Source of the DNA: Lottia gigantea
Lineage: Eukaryota > Mollusca > Gastropoda > Lottiidae
Assembly (NCBI RefSeq): GCF_000327385.1
Contig: NW_008709379.1
Span: 179,765-243,764 of the forward strand
Reading direction: 5' to 3'
DNA length: 64,000 nt
The position numbers and the translations under genes were made by a program. The notes under the pieces were generated by a model. It was given only the letters and a program-made list of their open reading frames with translations. It ran no database searches and was not told the origin of the DNA. Positions 38,233 through 50,640 of the stretch are shown here, in pieces (position 1 is the first letter of the stretch; each line of letters starts with the position of its first letter).

Positions 38233-38437
38233 ACCGAATAAGATGGGAAGGTTGAAGGGACATTGATAGGACAACAATTAATCGACATTCAAAAGTTTGT
38301 CAATATTAGCTTGGTGTCGGGTGGTTAGAGAATCGAAACGAGGGAGGTGAAATGTGAAACGAAAGATCTTTAAACAGCATACTGGGCACCCATAGTATAG
38401 TAAAACGTGAAGTAAAACATTCTACTCTTAACTTAAA
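38232..38437. repeat. 205-bp tandem reiteration joined to the Polinton relic
   Basis: It repeats 37317-37521 (TACCGAATAAGATGGGAAGG to CTCTTAACTTAAA) almost exactly. This is what would remain of a 915-bp tandem duplication cut short. The next base starts sequence unrelated to the repeat and leading into the older Polinton remnant. Confidence 0.85.
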
Positions 38438-39954
38438 ATTCTTTAAAGATTTTTACTTGCGTATTTTTTGTTTAAATCTTGAGTTGTATTATCATTATAC
38501 ACTTATTCGTCGACTACTTGGTCTTTCTACTGTAAATTTATACTATAAGGTTTTGCTTTAATTACCCATGCTGTAGTGTTAGGTTTTTTAGTATCTAAAG
38601 GTAAAGAACATAAAACAAACTTCTTCGCCATTTTTAAATTTATTTTATAACTTCTCCAAACTGTTTTCCTAAGCTTAACTGATATAAAACCCAAAGTGAA
38701 AGTTGTCCACAAAACTTTTGTCCTGGCATTTGTATTTGTATAGAACATTTGATTGGTTGATGAGTCAATTTCATTATCTCTTCAGTTGGTTCCAAACCAA
38801 AAGAATCAAAGAAATAAAGGTTATTTAAAGTGTCTTTGTATAAAGCAGAGTGATGAACTCCGTTTTGATCTGAAGTATGTATATTTGTTATAGCATATTT
38901 CTTATCCTTGAGATTATTTATTTCATCTCTCATACAATAATAAAACGGTGATATATTTAACTCATTTGCCCATCTCATAAGTTGAAAGTTTGTAGTTGTA
39001 TCGGTTCCATATTTAGCAAGAAAACTATTCATTTTTGAAAGTCAGTTTTTTGAAGTTCGTTTGGATAAAACCTACCTATGAGTTTTTCTTTGTCTTGATC
39101 GATTAATTCATATGTTGTAGGTGATGTGCTTTTTACTTTATATACGATAAATATTTACGTTTGGTAAAATCCTTAACCATTTTTGAGACTTTAGTTCTGT
39201 GAATTTTTTTTAACAATTTTGATTTAAGCGTTCTGTTAAAACTTTCTATTACTACAGCCTTTCCCTCGTTATGAGTACTATAAATTTCAAACCCAAGTGA
39301 TTTTACGTTTCTGTTATAAAACTCTGTTCCAGCATCAACCCATAATTTCTATGGTTTTCTATAAGTTTGTTTCATAATTATTTCAAAAGCATATTTGACT
39401 GAAAATCCTGTTTTATTTTTCAAAGGAATAACCAATGCATATATAAATCTATAACTGTTAAACAATATTTATATCTTCTTTCAACAGGCATATGAATTAA
39501 ATCAGCTGACCATATTTCATATTTATCAAATACTTTAACTTTTCAAAAGTTTTTAGTTTTTCTAAATTCTTCATGAATTTCATCTGCTAATCTCATATCC
39601 AATTTCATCTTTGCTTTTAACAGTTTTATAATCAGCGCTCTTTCCATTTTCTCTTTGAATGTTGGATTTGGAATATTTTCAATTTCGTTTATCATTTGTT
39701 TGTCTGCTTCGTGTCTAAACGTTATGTCTTTATTTCTGTATAATATATCATGTTTAATTGCAGCAGCGTCAACTCTATGTTCTTCACCTGACTTGGGTTT
39801 ATCGTTTTTGTCTAATCGTAGATCTTACCTGGACCAGTGTAGTTATGACCCGGAAGATATTTTCTCCAGAATACTTTGACCAAGGGAAACCAGAAAGAGA
39901 ACCTAATGATTTGTGAATATCTGAATCAAAAAAAGGTTAATAATTATCATCGAC
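38438..39954 (-). mobile_element. Older Polinton relic, left remnant
   Basis: It holds, on the - strand and in the same order as the right part of the inner element, a short fibre-N-terminal-like piece, an adenain/Ulp1-like cysteine protease, an integrase remnant and part of a PLA2-like minor capsid gene. The protease piece is very similar to that at 49302-49712. This is the left side of an older family member into which the element at 39955-51675 inserted. It is broken, with several breaks, and all left-half genes are absent. Fossil. Confidence 0.8.
39949..39954. other. 6-bp target site duplication, left
   Basis: ATCGAC immediately before the AGTAGT terminus of the inner Polinton. The right flank (51676-51681) reads ATAGAC. 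Six-base duplications are the known Polinton signature; one of six bases differs. Confidence 0.8.
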
Positions 39955-40222
39955 AGTAGTATATGAGCTCATAGATTGGTCGCATTTTTCCACATTCTTC
40001 ATGGGAAAAATGCAACCAATCTAAGAACTCCCAAAAAAAAAGACCTAAATTCCATGCATTTCATAAATTCTTACATTACAAAAGACCTAAATTCCCTACA
40101 TTTCATAAAACATCCTACATTTCATCAAATTCTTACACCAAAAAAACACCTTCAATCAATTTCCTACATTCCATCAAAAAGCTAATAAAATAATGTAGAA
40201 GGGAGATAACTCTTTTTTGGAA
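39955..40222 (+). repeat. Polinton terminal inverted repeat, left
   Basis: It begins AGTAGTATATGAGCTCATAG and contains a nested hairpin (TTGGTCGCATTTTTCC and GGGAAAAATGCAACCAA), then direct repeats of the CTACATTTCATAAA type. Its inner limit is near AGGGAGATAACTCTTTTTTGG, which recurs inverted at about 51287-51305. Confidence 0.88.
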
Positions 40223-40256
40223 ACACAATTTTCTACTCAAATTTTAAACCTAAAAA

Positions 40257-41576
40257 ATGGCAAATAAAATACTAGATCCAATCTTTAGATTATACGATCC
40301 GATTCGTTATTCGTTTAACAAGAAAAAAGAGGATTATATTATCATCTCACCGACTGTTGGTTCTAAATCCCAATTGAATGATGGTGGTAGAATTACCTTC
40401 GAAATAAATTCATTATCGAATTGGTTGCTTCTTTCCGATGCTTATTTCAGATGCGATTTCAAAATTAAAGATGGAACTCAGAATCAAGTTTCACAAACAA
40501 ATACAACGTTAGAAAATAATTTCTTTCCATCTTTATTTAGCGAGATGGTTTTGGAAGCTGGTTCATATCCGATAGAAACAATCAAACACCCTGGGGAATT
40601 CGACACAATGCTGAAAACAGTTTTATATCCTAAAGATTTCGATTCAGTCTCAGGTTGGATACCCGATGTTGGTGATGGAAGTGATTTAAAAGAACCGGTA
40701 AGAAATCTTGCAAATGATGCCGATTTAGATAGAGTGAGAGTTGTTGCTCGAAACACAATAGAAAGAGTAGCACGAGCAGCTAATCATGGATTTGAAAAAC
40801 GAGTACTTCAGTACAATAATATTGTTGAGAATAATAGGTGGGGTAATTACGTAAATTGGAAATTATATCCTTTATTCGGTCTGTTGGAACACAGAAAAGT
40901 TTCCATAGGGTTACCATATAAAATTCATCTACAAAGAGAAATCAACGACGATAAGATATTTTTTGGAGAGAATGGTTCAGATGCAAAATTAGAAATAACG
41001 AATCTCCAACTTTTCATACCCGTAATAACACCATCAATTGAAGTAGAAACGAGAATATTCAACTCGTTAACTAAAGATATTGAAATAGCTTTTCTTCATC
41101 GTAATAGGGTAGGTAGCATGGCTTTAACTGGAGAATCCACCACATGGCCAATCACTAACACTATTAAACCAGCAAAATATTTAATGATTGGTTTCAAGAA
41201 CTTAACAGATTCTCAAACGAATAACAATAATGTCTTTAGAGTGGCAATGAACCAAACTCAAAATCCTTTAATCCATAAAGTTCAAGTAAGATTAAACAAC
41301 GATAATTATCCTAACCAACCTTTAACAATTAATCCAACCACAAAGGATTATAATGAATATCGAAACTATAAAAATATGTGTGAATTATTTGGAAATCTAC
41401 CTAAGTTTGAATATGTAGATTTTGCACTTAATCATCCAATCTTCTGTTTTGATCTATCAGCTCACCAAGAAGATCTTTTCAAAACAGGAGTGAACATAAA
41501 TATTCATATTGAAAAAACACAAGGAGATGTAACAGGTTATTGTTTATTATTGGAAGAAGCAAAACATTTAATTTAA
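40257..41576 (+). CDS. Polinton major capsid protein (double jelly-roll hexon)
   Basis: A 439-residue frame starting about 35 bp inside the left terminal repeat. N-terminal SPTVGSKSQLNDGG, the central EITNLQLFIPVITPS and KYLMIGFKNL blocks, and VQVRLNNDNYPNQPL are typical of the hexon-like capsid proteins of Polintons and adintoviruses. This part looks whole and is of normal length for the family. Fossil component. Confidence 0.88.
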   Translation: MANKILDPIFRLYDPIRYSFNKKKEDYIIISPTVGSKSQLNDGGRITFEINSLSNWLLLSDAYFRCDFKIKDGTQNQVSQTNTTLENNFFPSLFSEMVLEAGSYPIETIKHPGEFDTMLKTVLYPKDFDSVSGWIPDVGDGSDLKEPVRNLANDADLDRVRVVARNTIERVARAANHGFEKRVLQYNNIVENNRWGNYVNWKLYPLFGLLEHRKVSIGLPYKIHLQREINDDKIFFGENGSDAKLEITNLQLFIPVITPSIEVETRIFNSLTKDIEIAFLHRNRVGSMALTGESTTWPITNTIKPAKYLMIGFKNLTDSQTNNNNVFRVAMNQTQNPLIHKVQVRLNNDNYPNQPLTINPTTKDYNEYRNYKNMCELFGNLPKFEYVDFALNHPIFCFDLSAHQEDLFKTGVNINIHIEKTQGDVTGYCLLLEEAKHLI

Positions 41577-41626
41577 ATAGCAGATAGAAGAATGATAAGA
41601 ATTGAGTAAAAAATACACCCTTAAAA

Positions 41627-42234
41627 ATGATAGTAGAATTTTTAGCCAAGAAAATAATAGAAGCTGTTGAAACAGCTTCACCAACTGTAATAACTTTCAA
41701 AAAAAATCAAGAAAACTAAAAAAACTTATTGATAAATATAAATATTGTAAAGTCAGAGACGCTATAGACTTAGAAAGAATTGACGCGAACGCAAAAGAAG
41801 GTGGATTTTTTTTTACCTTCCTTCTACCTTTAATATTTGGTGGTATTGCAGCGGCGGGTGCAGCTACTGGAGGAATATCTGCCGCAGTCAAAGCTGACAA
41901 CGCAAAGAAAGCAGCTGATGCTAAAGCCGCTGAAGAACGCAGACATAATTTAGCACTGGAAAAGGAACCACGAGGTTCAGGAGTGGGAGAAATGATAGGC
42001 ACAATAAAAGAATTTGGAAAAAGATTTGGGGAAGAAACCAAGAAAACTGTTAAACAAGGATTAAATAAATTAGTAGATAGTATTGACACGGGAGAAGTCA
42101 AAGTCAAACATAAGGGTAATGGAATATTTTTAAAAAATATACACACTGGAGAAGGAATATATCTTTCAAAGTATAAAGGAGAAGGAGTGATTTTGGAACA
42201 AATTGAAATAATAAAAAATGGGCAAAAAATTTAA
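41627..42234 (+). pseudogene. Polinton small core or membrane protein region
   Basis: It includes a hydrophobic, Ala/Gly-rich segment (LLPLIFGGIAAAGAATGG) followed by an Ala/Lys-rich helix and a Lys-rich tail. Its position between capsid and ATPase and its composition resemble small virion proteins of adintoviruses. Exact identity is uncertain. Broken. Confidence 0.5.
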
Positions 42235-42922
42235 TCATTCAGAAATATTTCCTAATAACCCAATGCTCATGTGTATATGCGGTAGTTCCGGTTCTGGGAA
42301 AACTCATCTCACTTTTAACATGTTGACAACACCAAAGATTCTCTCTATATCTACACAACAACACCAGAGCAATCGTATTATCAATTTCTAAAAGCTTTGG
42401 AATATTTACCAAAGAGAGATGTTCAAGACCTATTTCAATATTACGAAGAAAACGAAGAAGAAGTGGAAATAAAAGATATCATAGATAACTTCATCGAAGG
42501 AAAGAATCCAACGGATATAAAAGTTTTTCTTACCAAAAATGTTAATGATCTAGACTTGTCTAATATTGATAGCAAACGAAAGAACTTAATATTGTTTGAC
42601 GACTGCGTAGCGCAAAGAAATCAAGGTGTTCAACAAGAATTCTTCACGAAAGGAAGACATCACAACTGTCACTGCATATACCAACCCCAATCTTATTACG
42701 GGATGGATTCTATGTTCATTAGAAAAAATGCAAATTGTTTTTTATTATTTGAATTAAACGATAAAGATTTATCTCAAATCATTCAGTCGATAAACCACGG
42801 AATGGACAGATGCATTTAAAAAGGTTTGTAAAGCTCAATGGAAAAACCCAGATGATCATGGATATATATTCGTTAATACTAGAAAACCTACGGGTGAAAG
42901 AGTTATAACAGACATTTGTTAA
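42218..42922 (+). pseudogene. Polinton A32-like packaging ATPase (FtsK/HerA type)
   Basis: Walker A GSSGSGKTHL lies near the N-terminus and a Walker-B-like LILFDDCV in the middle, followed by FFTKGRHHNCHCIYQPQSYY, the sensor region typical of A32-type ATPases. In the family it pumps DNA into capsids. Broken here. Fossil component. Confidence 0.85.
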
Positions 42923-42940
42923 ATATTATTTTTTAAAAAA

Positions 42941-43797
42941 TGAGTAGCGATTGGAATAATATTTTAAAAAGAAATAAAGAATATATCAAAGCTAAGAATC
43001 AAATAAAGACCCTAGTTGAAAATAACAGATTACAACAACTCGGATTAACGGAAAATCTATAAACTCTATTTCAACCCATATTAAAATCTCAAGAGGATAT
43101 TAAAAAGAAATTAGAACCTAAACAAATTCAACAAATTTACGAAAGAGCATTTCACCAATCGTTGATATAAAAGGTTTATTGTTTAATGGATTTAGAATAA
43201 GTTTTAGTAAATTTCACCCTTCGATACAAAAGACTTTATATTTACATTAACAGAAGGATTAATAGATTTAATGAATGGCGAGGATGTTGAGATTGCCAAA
43301 CGCAAGGATTTAGAACAATACTTAAAATTTCTGAATATGATAAGGACTAAGCGCAAAACAAAAAGATTGGATAATGTTGATGAACATATAAAAAAAAACT
43401 TATTGCTCGTGAATACGAAGTTGATGAAGTTGATGAAGCAGATGATGAAGTTGATGAAGCAGATGATGAAGTTGATGAAGTTGATGATGAAGTTGATGAA
43501 GTAGATGATGAAGATGATGAATCAGATGATTATGGAGAAAATTATCCACCAATCACAGAACAAATAGACGAATTGGAAGAAGAGATAGCTAGAGAAAACA
43601 GTGGACAAGGTATAACGTTTTTATCCGACAACAACGAAGAATTGCTTAATAGATTACGAGTAATATTAGCGGCAATGAAAGAAGGTCATCGATCACACAG
43701 TCAATATAATGAAGTAAATTGTATATTAAAAAGACTCCTAGATAAAGGTATCATAGATAAAAATGATTATAAAAGCGTGATTAAAAATGTCAAATAA
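42941..43797 (+). pseudogene. Polinton ORF with acidic Asp/Glu/Val repeats
   Basis: A Lys-rich coiled-coil-like start, then a tract of DEVDE/DDEVDE repeats near 43420-43520 encoded by GATGAAGTTGATGAA units, then a helical C-terminus. The simple codon repeats probably grew by slippage. No function is assigned. Broken. Confidence 0.5.
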
Positions 43798-44508
43798 AGA
43801 ACAACTATTCGTCATCACCTCAAATAAATCAGACATTGAATTATCTCTAGATAATGAGTACGAACTCGATCGCAATCAAGAATATGAATTGGGATTAAAG
43901 TATTTTTCTGTTTACAATTCCATTAGAAATATCAACGAAAAAAATAACCAAATAAAAATATCAACAGATAACGGAGCTACGTTCAAAACCATACGTTTAC
44001 TACCAGGAAGCTACAAATACATAGCCATTAACGAATACCTTTCTGAATATGGAGGAAATGTCAATGGTAAAAACAAAATTGAATTCGAAGGTAATTTGAA
44101 TCTGAACAAAATAAAATTGATATTAAGAAATAATAGTCAAGTTGATTTCAACGTAGAAAATTCATTGAATACGTTACTAGGATTTGATAAACGAGTATAC
44201 ACCCAATCCACTTAAGCACCACACAAAGCTAATATTGAGAATGATATCGATGTTATAAATATACATTGCAATTTAATAAACGGTGGATTTTTCAATAAAT
44301 ACAAACGTCAGATTCTTTACAGTCTTCCAACATTCACTGTTCCAATAGGATATAGAATTATAGAGAAACCATTTCAAACGACGTATTTACCACTTAATTC
44401 CTTTATGATTAAAGATATAAATCTTGAAATTAAAGATGGTAAAAATAGGTTTATAGATTTTGGTAACGAGGAAATTGTTATTCAACTTCATTTAAAACAA
44501 AAAAATTA
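43787..44508 (+). pseudogene. Polinton penton-like minor capsid protein (single jelly roll)
   Basis: It starts MSNKEQLFVITSN and carries YELGLKYFSVYNSIRNI, LLPGSYKYIAINEYL and NSLNTLLGFDKRVY, the pattern of penton-base homologues of Polintons and adintoviruses. Its start overlaps the end of the preceding ORF. Broken. Fossil component. Confidence 0.75.
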
Positions 44509-44559
44509 ACACTCTTCATTCTCTTCGTGAATAGTTAGATAATCGAAATCATCAAATTC

Positions 44560-47280
44560 GTAGTTTTCATCTATTCTATTCTTTTCAGTCGTAAGGATAC
44601 ATGATTACTTCACTGTTTGGTGTTTTTCTCTTAACGAGATTTAGATAACTTCTAAAAACTTTCTTTTGTTTATCATCTGGAATAACTACTCCATTAGTGA
44701 AACTTTTTACCCAAGGTTTCTTAAATTCAAGTCCACTAGCTATCGAATATAATCTTCTACGGATATCTTATCTTTAGAGTAACCCTTAAACGTTTTCTTT
44801 TCTTTTAAAACACCATCGGAAGTTAGAAGGATATTGTATTTAAATTTTGGCGCTAAATATAAACCAAATATAATTCCACCATCACCATAATCATTCTTTC
44901 CTTTACAATAATCATTTTCGGATACCAACCCAGCTTCATTTAATTGATCCCAATTGCTAGACGAAATGTATAAACTATCGGTATCCCTATAGTATATTTC
45001 AGGCTTATAAAATCCATCTATCACGCGAATAAAATTATTCATTATTTTTTTACTGTGAGATAAAACGAATGATCCCAAATGACTAGGTGTTAGTCGTGTA
45101 GATTTAGGAGGAATAAATTCTTTTTCTTCTTCATTTATCTCAACTATATATTGACTATCATTTACTTTTTCATAGCTTTTGACGTGTGAATCGTAGTTGG
45201 CTTTTAAAGTCGCTTCACTCCATTGATGTCTCGATGTATTTATATCCTTCTGAATAGATTTACTATACAACGAATTGCCTGATAATTTCATGCAATTACT
45301 ACCTACGATATTACCTACTCGTTTATATTTATTTCTTAGATCTCTCAAAATTAAAATATAATCTCTATAGGGTGGAGTTTTAAAATATTCTTCGTAAACT
45401 ATACCATCTAATATTTTAATAATTCGTCCACCGGCTTTCACCATTTCTTGAATATCGACCGATGTTAAAACGTCGTGACAGAAACCATTTCTGAATCTGA
45501 TTTTAGTGCCAGTTTCCTTTTTACCTTCTTTATTCGTGAAAGTGATTTTATCTTTAGCTGGTATGGGTTGGAAGAACATGTTTTTGGGATACTCAAACCA
45601 CACTGTTAAAATAGCAGTTCTAGGTCTGAATTTCTGTTCATTAAAGAGCTTGACAAATTCTTTATTTTCTTCCGGTAGAAATGGTCTACCACTTTCCGCT
45701 CTCAGATATACGCTATCTAAATCAGACATGGCGGAAGTGTACAAACCGTGAGCGTCAAATGCCATCAGTTTAGTACATTTTATTTTTTTAAGTCTCGATT
45801 GAACCTCCGTTTTATCTTTCGTGCAAGCGCTATATTCTTTGAATAAATCAATTATATTATCAGTGTCACTTGCATTGTATTCCTATAATATATTACAAAT
45901 TTCATCCATTTTATTCGTTTCAAATGATTTTCGATTTGCCGAAACTCTTCCTCCTTTAATACTTTGTCCGATAAAATATCTTATAAAAGGGTGAGTATGT
46001 GAGTAAACTTTTTCTACGTTTTCTTTTTCGGTGTGTTTCGGAACCATTCTAGTACTTTCATACCATTCTTCTTCAACCATTTCTTTATCGTAATGATATA
46101 AATAATACCAACCCTTTAAAGATAAAGAAGGAGCCGTTAGATTATTGGAAATATTCTGAAATACAACTTCTTTCATTGCTTGATTGTATTTATCAAACAA
46201 GCTCCGAGACATAACGTATCTCTTTTAGCGTAAGGTTCCCTTTCGTGTCTTAAAGATTCCCAATTATCTTTGGTGTATTTTGCAATGTTTACATCCTCGA
46301 TCTTTCTCAAATTCATTGGTAGATTAGATGAATTTCCCCATGCTGCCAAACTAGATGATTCGTGTTGATAGGAACATATGAAATTAATATTTTGCAAAAA
46401 ATTAGAGTTACCCTTTATTTCTTTCTGTCTTTTCCATTTTTTCTGTAAATCTTCATCGGTGAATGAATTAGTTAAAAGTAGAGACAGAATTCGTCTGGGC
46501 GTTTTTAAAGGGCATTGTGTTAGTTTTTTTACGTTTTTGATCATGATCCAGTTATCAAAAACCGCTAGCGTTATGAGCGATTATTAATATTCTTTTTTGA
46601 TCTATTTTTCCTAAACGTTGTAACATTTGATCGATGCAATCTGTACCTACAAATATTTCTACTATATTAGTCATGAGTTTGTTGTAAAATTCTTTTGGAA
46701 TAGGATCTGTCGGCTTTAAATCTGGAAAGAGATTATTTATTCTGTTTAACATTTTTCTTAGTTTTTCTAAATTAATCAACGTACAAGAATAAGGTATGGC
46801 TTTATTTTCGTTATAGGTTTCGCAATCCCACGCGTATAAACAATCATCGGGAATGGTTTGAAAAACATTTAGTTTTAGAGGTGAAACTTGCGTTACCGCA
46901 GTATCATCTTTACAAGTTCTCCGTACATTTTCATCGTAATTATCTTCTATTTCTTTAATGCCTAAGGTTTTGTTATCTCTTCTAATGAGATAGAAATCTT
47001 CTTTATGTAAATAAAAAACCCAATCTAATTCTTCGGATACTTTCTTTGGTTGAAAATGTCTATGTTTGGGCATATAAATTTGAAAATAAGTATTAAATTT
47101 CTTATTGAATTCGCAGATTCTAGCAGATGTCATAACTCCTTTTCTGTTTGATTTTGAAAAACTGTTGATGAAATCTTGAAAATCTCTCATGTAGTCTTCG
47201 TTTAAAACACGATTAACGCACTTTACAAAGCAGTATCCATCGCTCGGTATATAACAATTTATACCGATATATTCATTTAT
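44560..47280 (-). pseudogene. Polinton protein-primed DNA polymerase B
   Basis: On the - strand the N-terminal part has the exonuclease word AWDCETY. The C-terminal part has MAFDAHGLYTSAM (Pol motif A), KLSGNSLYSKS (motif B) and YYRDTDSLY (motif C with DTDS). This order is that of the pPolB that replicates Polintons from protein-primed ends. Length suits the family, but it is broken in several places. Fossil component. Confidence 0.88.
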
Positions 47281-47360
47281 TTATTCTTTTTATTTCTTTG
47301 AAATTGTTTTTACGGAAAATCATTTTTCCTGTGAAATACCAATCAGAAGCATCCGATTTA

Positions 47361-47573
47361 TTATCCACAGCAGTGAAGAAATTGACAAAAACTTTTGGTA
47401 TTAAAACCTACAAATTTCATGTCTTGTGTGTATTTTCCATCTTGAGTTATCTCTCCATCTATTTCAATTTGCCCTTTAAATGTTATAAATTCATTAGAGA
47501 TAAGCTTAATAACATCGTAAAAAAGTTCATTTGATATGAATTTTTCATCGTCTAAAATTTCAATTTTATTCAT
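47361..47573 (-). pseudogene. Small Polinton ORF, unrecognised
   Basis: A short - strand frame of about 70 residues between the polymerase and the fibre-like gene, with the word TFKGQIEIDGEITQDG. No family recognised. It may be a remnant of a longer gene. Confidence 0.35.
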
Positions 47574-47659
47574 ATTTTTAAAGCAACTATTTTTAACTAG
47601 GAATTTTTAACTTTTATTGATGATATTTCTACATCAAATTTATCTAAAATTTCATTGAA

Positions 47660-49299
47660 TTTTTCTAATTCTTCAACTGTTATGTTCTTGTCTTTCTGAT
47701 AAAGCTACTTTACTAAAAATTCGCATATTTACTAAGAATATTTGTTCTTTCAAATCATTAACCTTATTCAGATGAACTGAAAATTTTGGTTTACTAATAT
47801 TTAAATTCATATCAACAGATGCATCATCTCTTTTTATTGGTATCAAAACATTTTGTTGTTGTTGACTTTTATGAATATCGATTGAGGTTAATATATCATT
47901 ATCAACAAAATATAGTTTTACGTATTCAAAGTATGTTGCTCGTAAAAACTGATAATTGATTAGTTCTTTTTGTGGTTTTGGATTTCTAATAATACTTGCT
48001 GATGGTGGAGTTTCCGTTTCCAATAACATATCAAAATTACTCAACATAAGTTCATCTTCTTCATTATCTGGTATGATTAACATTTTAAACCTATCTATAT
48101 ATTTTCCACTCGTTTTAATTTCATATAAGTGAAGAAGCTTGCTGTTTTCATTGTTAATTTCTAATTCTTTAGTTTCTACATTTTTTGTACCATTGATAAA
48201 CTGAAGAACTTTACGAGCGTTAGATTTTTTATTAGACATACGTGAGTTTTGTCTGAAGACTATTGAATCAACTTTTACCTGAAAAGGAAAATGAATTTCA
48301 ATTATAAGTTTTCCTCGGAAATCAAAATATATTGATTGATAAGTTTTATCATCTGAATCAAAAATATTATTGGGGTAAATAGAATAATTTGGAACAGAAT
48401 ATACTCTAATATTTGCTGCGAATCCATATTTTTTCAAATCATAATCTTTTGATTTATCAATATTATCAGTAATAGAAGAAACATCATCAAAAGCTTCAAA
48501 TGGAAGATTGAAATAATATGATTCTTTCTTGAGAAACTTTGTTTTCTAATGCGACTATATTTTTGTCCTGTTTCAAAACTAGGTTATTTATAGTGGTTAT
48601 CTGTTGTTGAATAACACTATCATCAATGTTCTGTATTTGTTGATGAATATAGGTCTTGATTTCGCTATCATCTATGTTTTGTATTTGTTGTTGAATATAG
48701 GTTTTGATTTCGCTATCATCTATGTTTTGTATTTGTTGTTGAATATAGGTTTTGATTTCGCTATCATCTATGTTTTGTATTTGTTGTTGAATATAGGTTT
48801 TGATTTCGCTATCATCTATGTTTTGTATTTGTTTTTTAATATTTGTTAGTTCTTTTTGTAATTCACTGTTAAGTTTAGTTTCCAGAGCATTTAATTCCTG
48901 TTGAAACGTATCTTCATTTTCATCTGGAATGTTATCTATTAATTATTGAATGTCTAATTTTTGTTTTGCAATAAAACTTATAAATCTTCGTACCTCTTGT
49001 TGTAGTTTAGTATCATTAACAAAATTTTTAATTTTCACATTACTTATTTTATCTTCTAAATGGTTTTTATTTACTTCAATTGAATTTATTTGTTCCCGTA
49101 AATATTTCTTGTGAACGGCGTCATTATCGTTTTCCGGAGACTTTAAATTAGTTATGGTAAAATTGTTCATATCTAAATCACCTTGAAGTGTGTCTCCAAT
49201 TTGATCCACGAAGTACGGTTTTGCTTTATTTATCCACGTTGTAGTGTTAGGTTTTTTAGTTTCTAAAGATAAAGAACCTAATCCAAACTTGTTCGCCAT
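47660..49299 (-). pseudogene. Polinton fibre-like protein with 16-residue repeats
   Basis: The N-terminus (MANKFGLGSL) is followed by LDMNNFTITNLKSPENDNDA and VHKKYLREQI. This wording is widespread in phage tail fibres and adenovirus-type fibre shafts. A middle section has about five 48-bp repeats (48598-48840) encoding QQQIQNIDDSEIKTYI, a coiled-coil-like stalk. The C-terminal 250 residues are of unknown fold. Position next to the protease and composition suggest a spike or fibre. Broken. Confidence 0.55.
48598..48840 (-). repeat. 48-bp coding repeats inside the Polinton fibre-like gene
   Basis: About five nearly identical 48-bp copies (TTGAATATAGGTTTTGATTT on the + strand), in frame with the - strand gene. 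The open frame on the + strand here is only their antisense shadow. Confidence 0.85.
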
Positions 49300-49301
49300 T
49301 T

Positions 49302-49712
49302 TTATTGAGTTAAATTTATTACAATTTCTTCAAACTGTTTTCCTAAACTCAACTGATATAAAACCCAAAGTGAAAGCTGACTACAAAACTTTTGTCCCGG
49401 TAATTGAATTTGAAAGGAAGAACATTTGATTGGATTATTAGTCAACTGCATTATCTCTTCAGTGGGTTCTAATCCATAAGAATCGAAGAAATATAAGTCA
49501 GAGTCTTTGTACAAAGCAGAATGATGATCACCTTTTTGATCGGAAGTATGTATATTTGTTATAGTGTAAAATTTACCTTTCTTATATTTCAGATCATTTA
49601 TTTCATCTCTCATACAATAATAAAACGGTGATATATTTAACTCATTCGCCCATCTCATAAGTTGAAAGTTTGTGGTTGTATCGGTTCCATATTTATCGAG
49701 AAATTCGTTCAT
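49302..49712 (-). CDS. Polinton adenain/Ulp1-like cysteine protease
   Basis: A 136-residue frame with the catalytic-type words DHHSALY (His), FFDSYGLEP (Asp) and QLPGQKFCSQLSLWVLYQL (Gln and Cys), matching the adenoviral-type maturation protease family that Polintons carry. This frame looks whole. A close relative is the relic at 38640-39032. Fossil component. Confidence 0.88.
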   Translation of the reverse strand: MNEFLDKYGTDTTTNFQLMRWANELNISPFYYCMRDEINDLKYKKGKFYTITNIHTSDQKGDHHSALYKDSDLYFFDSYGLEPTEEIMQLTNNPIKCSSFQIQLPGQKFCSQLSLWVLYQLSLGKQFEEIVINLTQ

Positions 49713-49889
49713 TTTTAAAAGTCGTTTTTTTTTTTAAATATATACGTAGTTTGTGTTTGAAATTGTATTACATTCTGATAAAACACATTCAATAATATTT
49801 TGAACATAAATTTAAATTTAAGAAAGCAAAAATACTTGTCTACATCTCATAATCTTCTATCAAATTCTTCATCATTCATTTTTAAAAGT

Positions 49890-50640
49890 CGGTTTTTTGA
49901 AGTTCATTTTGATAAAACCTACCTATGATTTGTTCTTTGTCTTGATCGATTAATTCATATGTCGGAGGTGATGTGCTGTTTACTTTATCAACGATGAATA
50001 TTTCGTTCGTATCCAACAAACCTTTTTCGAATTTGCTTTTATATTTGAAAATACGAACTCGATCTCCAACTTTAAATTTGGGTTTGATATTTAAATTCTT
50101 TATTTCATTTTCGTAGTTATGTTGCGCGTTAATTGACTTTATAATATTTGGATTACTCGAGGCTTGTGTTGGTGTGACACCTATAGATGAATGAATTTTG
50201 TTATTGTATTCATCTATAACCTATGGTAATATTTTAAGCCATTTTTGGGATTTCAATTCCGTGAACTTTTTGAATAATTTATTTTTTAGGGTTCTGTTAA
50301 ATATTTCTATTACTACAGCTTTACCTTTATTATGCGTACTGTAAATTTCAAATCCCAGAGATTTCATATTTTTGTTATAAAATTCGCTTCCTTTATCTAC
50401 CCACAGTGTTTCTGGATGTCAGTTAGATTGTTTCATAATCGTTTCAAATGCATGTTTGACTGATAATCCCGTTTTATTTTTCAAAGGAATAACCCAAGCA
50501 TATCTCGTATACAAATCTATAACTGTTAAGCAATATTTAAATCCTCTTTCGACTGGCATATGAATTAAATCAGCTGACCATATTTCATCTTTTTCAAACA
50601 CTTTTACTTTTAAAAAGTTTTTAGTTTTTAGTTTTTGTAA
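49890..50640 (-). pseudogene. Polinton retroviral-type integrase
   Basis: The best-kept part (near 50419-50601) reads DEIWSADLIHMPVERGFKY and LTVIDLYTRYAWVIPLKNKT, the first catalytic Asp block of the rve core. The rest of the core and C-terminal region follow toward 49900, including a chromodomain-like basic stretch. Broken. Fossil component. Confidence 0.82.

Noticed and set aside
48604-48849. A repetitive + strand frame inside the Polinton
   Set aside because: It is the antisense shadow of the 48-bp repeats of the - strand fibre-like gene.
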